The position numbers were made by a program, and so were the translations under genes. This document shows positions 52,401 to 64,000 of a stretch of 64,000 nucleotides of DNA, piece by piece; position 1 is the first letter of the stretch; each line of letters starts with the position of its first letter. The notes beneath the pieces are model-generated. The model was given only the letters and a program-made list of their open reading frames with translations, was not told the origin of the DNA and did no database searches. Source of the stretch: Xestospongia bergquistia (taxonomy: Eukaryota; Porifera; Demospongiae; Haplosclerida; Petrosiidae); assembly GCA_963965975.1 (NCBI GenBank), contig OZ014411.1, positions 9,983,501-10,047,500 of the forward strand, given 5' to 3'.

Positions 52401-55400
52401 CAATTATAACACCATAAAAGTGAAGACAAAAAACAATAATATATTACAAACAAAATCATTACATTCAAAATATTTACAAAATATATTACATTATATCATA
52501 CTCACCCACTATTATATTATGAAGGCAACATTCAGAAGACAAGCAATTATAACACCATAAAAGTGAAGACAAAAAACAATAATATATTACAAACAAAATC
52601 ATTACATTCAAAATACTGACAAAATTTATTACATTATATCATACTATGAGGCAAGGTATGAGAAAAACCATCCTTCAAAATTTATCTCAGAAAGTAGTAA
52701 TTGAGCATTTGTAAGTCTTTTAAAAAAGGAATTATTTCACATGAAGAGGTGTGGTTATTAATCCATCTAAGCATACTTAATGTATTTCTGTTAAGTTACA
52801 TATTCACATGCTATACTATCCTAATATAAAATTTTTAATGTTAATACTATAATTAATTTGGTCTATTACTTTATTATAAAGATATCAAATTTGCAGTATA
52901 TAAACTTAATAAAGTCATGAACAATATTCTAAACAATATAACAATATATTATCTAATAGTGATCATCCAGTAATAGCTTACATATTACCAATATAAGAAA
53001 CACTTATCTAAATTACCTCAGTAGCAATGTTGATATCAGCACCATTTTCTATTAAAGCTTCCACAATATCTCTATGTCCTTCATAAGCTGCATAATGAAG
53101 GACAGCCCACCCATTCTATTGAAATATAAAATATATCTTCATTACACACAACAAAGTATCAATATTATACATATTAGCTACACATACCTAAATCGTATAC
53201 TTATATAGTACATGTACAATATGACTTGTCATTACACTAGGTATGACTGTGATGTATATATATTGATGTTAGTATTGTAATATTGAGCAACTACATATAA
53301 ATCTTTATATCTTCTGTATAACTGTCTGTATAGGTATTACTACCAATAAAATCAGGTCAGCCAATACAAGATGTTTTATGTATAACATTAAAACAACAAA
53401 TTTAAAGGACTATTAACAAAACACTAACACAAAAAATACTCTGAATAGAACATGTTGACAATAGATATACCAATGTAACAATAGTAAAAAAAATTAGTTA
53501 ATTTGGTTCCTAAAATGATTAGGTTAATAGTTACAACAAAAAAATGAACAATAAGAGCAGAAGTATAGAACATCCTAGCATTACAGTGTAAGAGCATTAG
53601 TGAGCTTTGAATAATTACATTCAAAGAAATCTGTAATTAACCTTGATGTGCGTGGGCTCATAGCGAGGGCTACTGTAGTCTGTCAGTGTGTGTGTGTGTG
53701 CTACCCAGGCAAGTGGCTTTGAACTGCTTTAACTCAGCAAACAAGGCACTAGTAGCCATCAAACTATAGAGGACAGTAGCAAAACTTCTGTACTTCTTAA
53801 GAATACTGCCAAAAGGAGCGTCAAATGAACAAAAAGCTTTGAAAGTCTGAAAACCTTTGAAAAAAAGCACAGCTTTCAGTGAAGACTCAAGAATTCAATA
53901 AAAACCTCCTGAATACAGCTTATGGCATTTTCCAACTTTTTAAAGTGAGAATTTTGGAAAAATTATTTCTTTGGAAAGTTATGACAATTTTACTAACTTT
54001 TGGCAGTTATCTTTGTTGATACATTGAGCACGAACTAAAAATACTAGCACCATAGCTGTCATTGGAGAATCACTGGGTTTTACTAAGAAGTTGGAAAGTA
54101 TTGGGCCTTTTGTCAATTAGAGTGCAAAGTACCCAGTAGACGCACTAAAAGGCAAAGCTTTTTCCCCTTTGATGAAGAGAAATGCTGAGTCATCGATAAT
54201 CATCTTGCGCACATGTAAGATTACATCACTTGAGGAGAATAAGGAAGTCTCTGGATAATACCGCAGCGAGGTTAAGCACTTTAGTGCATTTCATTTATAA
54301 CAGGATTCAGTTTTGTTTGACAGGGAAAACAGTTTGTTAAAGCCCTTAAATGCACATGTACTATGTGTAGTCAACTATATGGCATATTACTATGTTTCAT
54401 CTCATTTTGAACAGACAGAACTAATTTGTAAATGCTTTTAACTGTACATGTGTAGTATACTACTGTCACTCATGGACATAACATAAGATATATTAACAAA
54501 GAAATAACTTCTCTCGTGTACATTATATTATATATTATATACAGGGGGGCAAAAATAATTGAATGACTCCTTTATATTACTTGTAATAGTTAAATATTTG
54601 TAAAACCACATGCACATTTCCACTTAAAGCATTTAAAACATTACAACTGCACACTATTTTCAGTGTAATCCCTTTTTAGCTGTATAATAACTGTTTATAT
54701 CTAGTCTCCTTAATTTTATCCATTTAACCTAAAGTCCCTACTTTTTAGTTATGCATGGAGGCAAGCCAACTAATGAATACAAAAAAATAAAATTATTACT
54801 TAAAAAAGAAGGCATGTCCTACAGAGATGTAGAGAAAAGTTCATGTTCCCAAGTCAACAGTTATTGATGTTTGGATTTGATATAATGAAATGTATAGCAC
54901 TAAAATTAAGTAAAATTCCAGGTAGACAATTATCTTCAATGTCAAGACAAATAGACTATAAACTAGGATGTCTCTGCAAAAACATACTTACTGCTCCTCC
55001 ACTTTGGCTTGCCTGGCAAGATGCCCATGTATCTTAACAAGTACAATTAAGTCTCAATTGGCATCTTCTAGGCTAAGGGCTGCGTTGCCAGATAGAAGCC
55101 CCTATATTAACACTACACCATTGGCAGTTCCACCTTCAATTCACTCAAGAATAATTATAATGACTGGACCAGAGATGATTAAATGAAAATAATATGGAGT
55201 AATGAGAGTAAATTCAATCTAATTAGAATCAATGAAAGGACATACATCAGGCAATTAGTGTCAGAGGAGTTCAGAGATGAGCTTGTATATATTCAAAGAA
55301 AATATTTTAAGATTACTGTCACATTAATGAGAAGAATATATAATTAATGAAACTAACTTACCAAAAAATCTCTACTATTTACATCTTCCCCCTTTGAGAT

Positions 55401-56936
55401 AGCATCTTTTACACCTGACAAATCCCCTTTCTTAACTGATTTAATCTATAGCAAAACAAATAAACACTCATTATAGTACCAAAAATTCTTTTGAATAAAC
55501 ATTATCAGAAACTTGTTAAATGATTAACTTATTATAAATGACAATTAAAAATTAAAACCTTTATTATCTATCTTGCATTCTAAAAGATTGTACAAGAATA
55601 TAAATTCTCCCATAATATTTTAGTGATGCTGATATAGCAGTGAACAACTATATAGCATTACCTTAACATTGAGGACAAGAAAAGATAATGTTGGTTCAGA
55701 GTGTTTTTTTTTCAAATCACTTCAAGCTAATTATTTCAACCAAAGTTGAAGCATTTGCAGTTAAAGTAAATTGGTTACAATATACACAGAGGTCAAACTA
55801 TGTCATTTAATTTCATTATTCACCTTTGATAATCCATTCAACATTAAAATAAAACTTTGTAAGTGGACATACAAATATACAAAATTATATATAACAGTTA
55901 ATTGGTCCAAAACAATTTTAAACCTGTCTATCATGGTTCAAATGTTAGGAAAAAAGGCTTCTTGCTTTAAATCTAAGCATGTATTGTGTCCCCTAGAATT
56001 TAAATTTAACAAAGCAGTAGTCATAACTTGCAATGCTTTTACGAAGCAGTTTTAAAAGAAATGTTATTCACTACAAAATACTATTGTGTCTAATTTTCCC
56101 TAAGTGGTTATTGACTTTTCCACAATGTTGCTAATTATTAACATTAACCACTCCTACATAAATTTTTATCAAACAGAAGTTATAATACAGCTTTATCCCT
56201 CAACGTTAGGTTTGTAGGTTTGAGATAAACACTTTACATGTAAAATAATCATGTTTAATAATCTTCTGCTTCTATCTTCTTCTTTGGTTATAATCATGAA
56301 AAGTGTGCTAACACAAGGCATCATATTACAATTACCATGATTTTAACAACCTTCCTTGTACTAATAAATGGCATTAGCTCAATACGGCAGCAATGTGACA
56401 CTTTCATGACATGAATCAACTTAAACTGAGACTGACTTTGTTCATAGTAGTGGCTTTGTTCTGTATGTATCTTTTTGAGAGGTACATCAAACACTTTATT
56501 AATCTTTTACTATTTATTACTTGATATTGCAATGTCTTTTAGGAAAGACTCCAAAAAACAAAAAAAAAATTGACAAGTAGTAAAAGTTAACAAGAGGGTT
56601 GATGAACAAATGCAAATATAAATAAACACCTGTTGTTTTACTAATTCAAAAGTATTACAGTGTAAATAAATGTCCTGATATAGAATTGAAGGCATTGGGC
56701 ATTAAAGAGGCTACCACAAACAAACTTACTGTATTCTCTAGATCAACATGTATCTATGTTATATTAAGGCCTTTTAAATTTGCCATTGGTCTTATAGAGG
56801 AGTCGAATGTGTACCAAATTTACCACGTCTATCTGTGCCTTACAGTATTATTAAATATAATATAATAGTATTATTAAACAATATATATCTATGCATAAAG
56901 ATAATTATACAAGGAAGACGAGCTTACCAATGACAT
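29744..56936 (-). CDS. ankyrin-ROCO GTPase-COR-Death domain protein (gene B), interrupted
   Basis: Minus-strand exons with consistent phases: 56928-56936 (MSL), 55362-55445, 53017-53115, 39591-39689, 38313-38411, 36048-36146, 33710-33773, 31609-33374, 30612-31056, 30471-30542, 29918-30196, 29744-29775. They total 3147 nt, 1048 codons plus stop. Order of domains: five ankyrin repeats and a short cap ([13 protein letters not shown]); a Roc-type GTPase with P-loop GPPCVGKT, a switch II-like DSGGQPQF and a G4-like VGSYFDK; a COR-like region with [16 protein letters not shown]; a 148-residue C-terminal COR exon; and a Death domain (about 30196-29918, with [10 protein letters not shown] and WHNLITVI). 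Likely a cytoplasmic signalling GTPase; partners are unknown. Codon 197 is an in-frame TAA (33337-33339), 20 codons before the P-loop Gly region, so the locus is a pseudogene, a polymorphic null, a sequencing error, or uses a downstream acceptor. A truncated ankyrin exon at 34.8 kb must be skipped. Confidence 0.85.
33337..33339 (-). other. in-frame TAA upstream of the P-loop, with possible rescuing acceptor
   Basis: In the large exon the frame reads [31 protein letters not shown]. The residues on both sides of the stop look like the normal lead-in to the GTPase. The stop lies within TTAAG; using that AG as acceptor (exon start 33335) would remove 39 bases, keep phase 1 and delete the stop. 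The pyrimidine tract there is weak. Confidence 0.85.
34150..34465. repeat. GTAT/AT/GATA microsatellite cluster
   Basis: A compound simple repeat in a gene B intron: GTAT units near 34150-34190, GATA units near 34278-34335, and long TA tracts to 34462. The 152-codon Ile-Tyr-rich minus frame across it is an artefact. Confidence 0.95.
34782..34865 (-). pseudogene. truncated type 1 ankyrin exon of gene B
   Basis: After a good acceptor (CAATAG) this copy is identical to the exons at 38313-38411 and 53017-53115 for [13 protein letters not shown] through LIENGA. It then runs into unrelated sequence reading Met-stop. The last codons (DINIATE) and the donor are gone. The break coincides with the left boundary of the tandem cassette duplication. 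The intact exon 36048-36146 can splice directly to 33710-33773 in phase 0, so skipping this remnant restores the frame. Confidence 0.9.
34785..38340 (-). repeat. exon-intron cassette, left copy
   Basis: A unit of about 3.55 kb holding a type 1 exon (truncated here), an intron, a type 2 exon (36048-36146) and an array of about 8 copies of the 143-bp repeat. It is nearly identical to 38340-53045 apart from array length, and duplicates single exons with their introns. Confidence 0.93.
36820..37945 (-). repeat. 143-bp intronic repeat, about 8 copies
   Basis: Tandem units with cores near 36826, 36961, 37095, 37226, 37368, 37511, 37655 and 37798. Minus-strand triplets between TAATAG and the donor are CCG, AAG, GAG, TGG, CTG, GAG, CGG and GAG. 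The left and right borders are the same sequences that bound the large array at 40365-52645. Confidence 0.93.
40365..52645 (-). repeat. large intronic array of a 143-bp repeat, about 85 copies
   Basis: Head-to-tail copies of a 143-bp AT-rich unit; adjacent units at 45012, 45155 and 45298 give the exact period. The array fills the gene B intron between exons 53017-53115 and 39591-39689. On the transcribed strand nearly every unit contains TATAATATAATAG, a variable triplet and GTAAGTATGATATAATG, i.e. an acceptor-like end, three bases and a strong 5' splice site. Common triplets are CGG, GAG, TGG, GGG, CCG and GCG; rarer ones are CGA, TTG, ACG, GAT, CCA and CAG. Two units carry GTGAGT instead of GTAAGT. 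Higher-order copying is obvious: segments near 44245, 49486 and 50899 are identical. Small open frames in it are not genes. Confidence 0.97.
48530..51355. repeat. higher-order repeat of about 1.41 kb inside the array
   Basis: Ten-unit blocks repeat with an offset of 1413 bases (48530 region against 49943 region; 49486 against 50899). A wider match has an offset of 6654 (44245 to 50899; the rare variant tagattatatc at 44687 recurs at 51341). Shared private variants mark recent block duplications. Confidence 0.9.
53640..54300. other. unidentified GC-richer insert in gene B intron
   Basis: Base composition is visibly less AT-rich than the flanks, with a short GT microsatellite (53685-53700). 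A minus-strand open frame of 66 codons lies here (53670-53870) but has no recognised domain. The sharp change from the cassette homology at 53440 suggests an inserted, possibly transposon-derived, sequence. No terminal repeats were found. Confidence 0.35.
54542..55330 (+). mobile_element. Tc1/mariner element relic, right end missing
   Basis: The left end begins after a TA with CAGGGGGGCAAAAATAATTG, typical of Tc1-like terminal repeats. Plus-strand transposase fragments follow: [12 protein letters not shown] (helix-turn-helix), KIPGRQLSS and [20 protein letters not shown]-like second DNA-binding part in shifted frames, then [20 protein letters not shown], matching the catalytic WSDESKF region. 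The Asp of that motif is Asn here (codon at 55201-55203) and frameshifts and stops abound, so it is inactive. No right terminal repeat precedes the ankyrin exon at 55362-55445, so the 3' part is lost. It lies in the gene B intron between exons 2 and 3, in antisense orientation. Confidence 0.82.
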
Positions 56937-57100
56937 GATAACAACTAATGCGTAGATACAAAGACAGTAAAGACACGGATCACTCGAACTCTGAAAGTTG
57001 GAATTACTCAGCTAATGTGTAGATACAAAGACAGTAAATGTTATGTTACATCCAACCGATGTCCAAAAGACACGGATCACTTGAGCCCTGAAAGTCCTAA
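56937..57100 (-). promoter_or_regulatory. 5' flank and UTR of gene B with a short internal duplication
   Basis: Homologous to the gene A 5' flank. Within it a segment beginning ctaatg-gtagatacaaagacagtaaa and ending near cctgaaagt-type sequence occurs twice (about 56946-57010 and 57012-57096). The left copy lacks the GTTATGTTACA block. It may change spacing of 5' UTR or promoter elements. Confidence 0.5.
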
Positions 57101-58955
57101 TAAGCTAGCTCCTCCTACTTCTTGATAAGGTGTTGTGTGGAGGAGGGTCTACAAAGTTGTCATAGTGGTTATGAAATTGGTAATAATTTTAATTGGAATA
57201 TAACATTTTAACACTGAAATTTGATAAAAGTTCAAACATCGCTCATGGAAGCTTGTATAAATACTTTAGTTAGCTTGGATGGAAAAATTCTAGACCATGC
57301 AATAACTTACAAATATTTGTAGAAATAATAATTTGGTATAATTTTTAACAGATTTGCTGACTGTGTAACATCAACTGTTATAGTTGATTAACTCAGGATT
57401 ATTAAATAGACACTGTTGCATTATATAAGTCATTAAATTCAATGTTGAAATGATTTTAAAGCCATTTACGTGAAAGGAAATCAACATTAAGTTTCATGAA
57501 GTCATTGCAAAATTACTAATCAAAACATGTTGTGTGTTCAAAGAAATAGGAAGTAAGTGCAAGATTATTAATCAGAGCTAATGCAATTTATGTGCACTAA
57601 TATCAACTTTTACTGTTTGTAATGTTATAGTGTCTATTTGTATGTCCTAAATACAATGGTAATATCTATCATGAAACATGGTACTAACATGGTATCCACT
57701 TGTATTTACCAGAAAATACTGGTATTCTGCAGCACAATATACCAAAACTACTGATTCATATATAATAATGCATTATTATGTTATATTTCCAATAGTATTC
57801 ATGGTTCTGTACTAATATGCTAACTGCTGGGTGTTGCTAGTATCCAATAGTGTTGACTGTTGGTATCTACAATACTATAAATACTAATTACTGGGTCTTT
57901 CTGGTGTCCAAATGCTCACCATTTTATTTTCCACTGCTGTTTTTTTAATTTGTTAAATTTGTCCACTTGTTTGTTTCATTACTTGGGCCAAAGCATGTTC
58001 ATGTTGGACTCAGATCCTTATAACAATACACTAGCAACTTGTGACAAATAACAATACTTGTCCCTAGAGTAGATTTTATTGTATATAAAATTGTATGTAT
58101 GCTTTGATTTTTGGAGTTTTATAGATAACAGAAACATAGGATAATAATATGATGAGTATGTATACCACCATATAGTATTAATATTATATGATTGTAAATG
58201 TCATATCTTTAGTATATTTGCTCAATACTAACTATATTACTATATATATATCAAGATAATATAGTATATGGAATATACTTAGAAGATCAAGATTAGTTAA
58301 AGTAAATATAATGATTGTGAATCCATGACAAAATAAATAATACTGTTTTATTCCACTTAGAACATTTCCACCTCAATGATAGTAAAGTCATAGACAGTGT
58401 TTTCCTAGGTATGAGATATTATTAACAAAGTAAGAATATTATTATAATTTTGGGCTTTAAATATATAAGTACACGTACATTAATAATATGTATGAATGTA
58501 TAAATTAAAATATTTAGCAAACCTGATGTACATTGCTTCATATTATCATCATCAATAAACAAAACAGTTTATAGTATATATGAATAGATGATTCAGAAGT
58601 GACCATGTGTTAACTATAGTAATAGATATAAATGGTTACTACTAGTAATGTATGAAATGTACTTTATAGTTCAATAAGTACTCCAGTTCAATTCATGAGC
58701 TTATTACTTCTGAGATTTCTAATACTATTATATCATGCTGTGTTATACTATATTATACTATTATATACCACACACATATACTATCCTCAAATCTGATTCA
58801 TTAACACATCTATTTTTATATACAAAATATAAAAAATGACAGGCAGAATGACACATGTACACATATACATATTCTCACATCACTTTACTCATTTATTGAA
58901 TTTAAATATCAGCTAAAATAAAAGCATGACATATTTTTGTATACAATACTTTTTT
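57100..58955. other. intergenic between WDR5 and gene B
   Basis: About 1.9 kb of AT-rich DNA separating the WDR5 3' end from gene B, transcribed in the same direction. It should hold the gene B promoter at its left end. I saw no gene; short phrases such as actggtatt recur near 57720-57900 without clear structure. Confidence 0.4.
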
Positions 58956-58960
58956 GACAT

Positions 58961-58966
58961 TTTATT
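58961..58966 (-). terminator. candidate WDR5 polyadenylation signal
   Basis: AATAAA on the minus strand, about 215 bases downstream of the WDR5 stop codon; another AATAAA follows at about 58892. Confidence 0.45.
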
Positions 58967-59181
58967 ACAGTTTTCTCAAAGTGACTCTCTTGATGAAAGA
59001 ACAGAATTGTGGTTGATGTAATCTGACAAACCTGAAGCTTCTTTACAATTATTTGTCAAAATTTGAGAGATGATGTTGAAAAAAGAAAACAAAAAGAAAC
59101 ACAACAAAATAAGGAAATTGTTCAAAAAGAAAGAAGATAATAACTAATTTATATCTCAACACAGTTCATGATATAAATACA

Positions 59182-63720
<4,539 letters not shown>

Positions 63721-64000
63721 CTAAAGGAAAAATACACAATAAAATTATTAAAGAAACTAAATCAATACCTTCTGGGAGTTACTAACTGACAAAAGTATTT
63801 GTGAACAATTATACATTTAACACTACTAGTTAACACAGGTATTGATGTAACAGAGTTGATCAAATCAACTTAAATGTAACTATATCTTCAACACAAATTA
63901 TAGGTTGTAGTAAAGCTTAAATTTAACAGCACATTTATACTTTCTTTGTAACATAGTCATAACAACCATAGAAATATGCATGACTTCATGCTAACATAAC
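63721..64000 (-). other. WDR5 intron, upstream exon not in window
   Basis: Sequence upstream of the first visible WDR5 exon, ending in the acceptor TTCCTTTAG. No start codon with a WDR5-like N-terminus is visible, so the first coding exon lies beyond the right edge. Confidence 0.6.

Larger units (their letters stand above)
38340..53045 (-). repeat. exon-intron cassette, middle copy with expanded array
   Basis: Same order as the left copy: type 1 exon 38313-38411, intron, type 2 exon 39591-39689, array. Here the array has grown from about 1.1 kb to about 12.3 kb. A third, partial copy begins at the type 1 exon 53017-53115 and loses similarity near 53440. Confidence 0.92.

Noticed and set aside
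40365-52645. CRISPR-like array
   Set aside because: The copies are contiguous 143-bp units with no unique spacers, in an intron of a eukaryotic gene; it is a satellite-type tandem repeat.

Overview
The window looks like nuclear DNA of a marine demosponge, and Amphimedon queenslandica or a close relative is my best guess. The reasons are very AT-rich sequence, short phase-conserved introns with GT-AG ends, a gene matching the sponge short-chain collagen C4 family, and ankyrin-ROCO-Death genes of a kind expanded in that lineage. The species call is inference. There are no prokaryotic features. All five gene-like loci I can reconstruct lie on the minus strand.

Layout from left to right. (1) 787-10271: the 5' part of an ankyrin-repeat gene (gene A), one repeat per exon, running off the left edge. 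(2) 10.87-12.33 kb: a decayed piggyBac transposase, then a 62-bp minisatellite at 12.88-14.29 kb. (3) 15.3-27.5 kb: a duplicated block of unknown content (two 3.4-kb copies and one deleted copy) surrounding an intact secreted short-chain collagen gene (20826-21716) and its broken copy (22.08-22.59 kb). (4) 29744-56936: gene B, an ankyrin-ROCO GTPase-COR-Death gene of 12 usable exons, about 1,048 codons. It is interrupted by an in-frame TAA just upstream of the P-loop and contains one truncated ankyrin exon. (5) 59182-63720: ten exons of WDR5, the seven-bladed WD40 scaffold of SET1/MLL histone methyltransferase complexes, lacking only about 30 N-terminal residues beyond the right edge.

Genes A and B are paralogs. 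They share the 5' flank, a three-codon first exon, the same second exon, and alternating ankyrin exons of two types (type 1 about 34 aa, type 2 about 33 aa), all phase 0. The intron after each type 1 exon carries copies of one tandem repeat of about 143 bp: 3 to 8 copies in most introns, but roughly 85 copies (40.37-52.65 kb) in one intron of gene B. In the direction of transcription nearly every copy holds an acceptor-like TAATAG, exactly three variable bases, and then a near-perfect 5' splice site GTAAGTATG. Reading by eye I found 17 different triplets, including 14 of the 16 possible NNG triplets, and no stop codon. Since all host introns are phase 0, each unit could act as a one-codon microexon or a recursive-splice point. 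This is the most unusual signal in the window.

Mobile-element relics include piggyBac, a Tc1/mariner copy in gene B, a hAT-like MITE with a perfect 8-bp target duplication in a WDR5 intron, and a foldback element at 9.38 kb.
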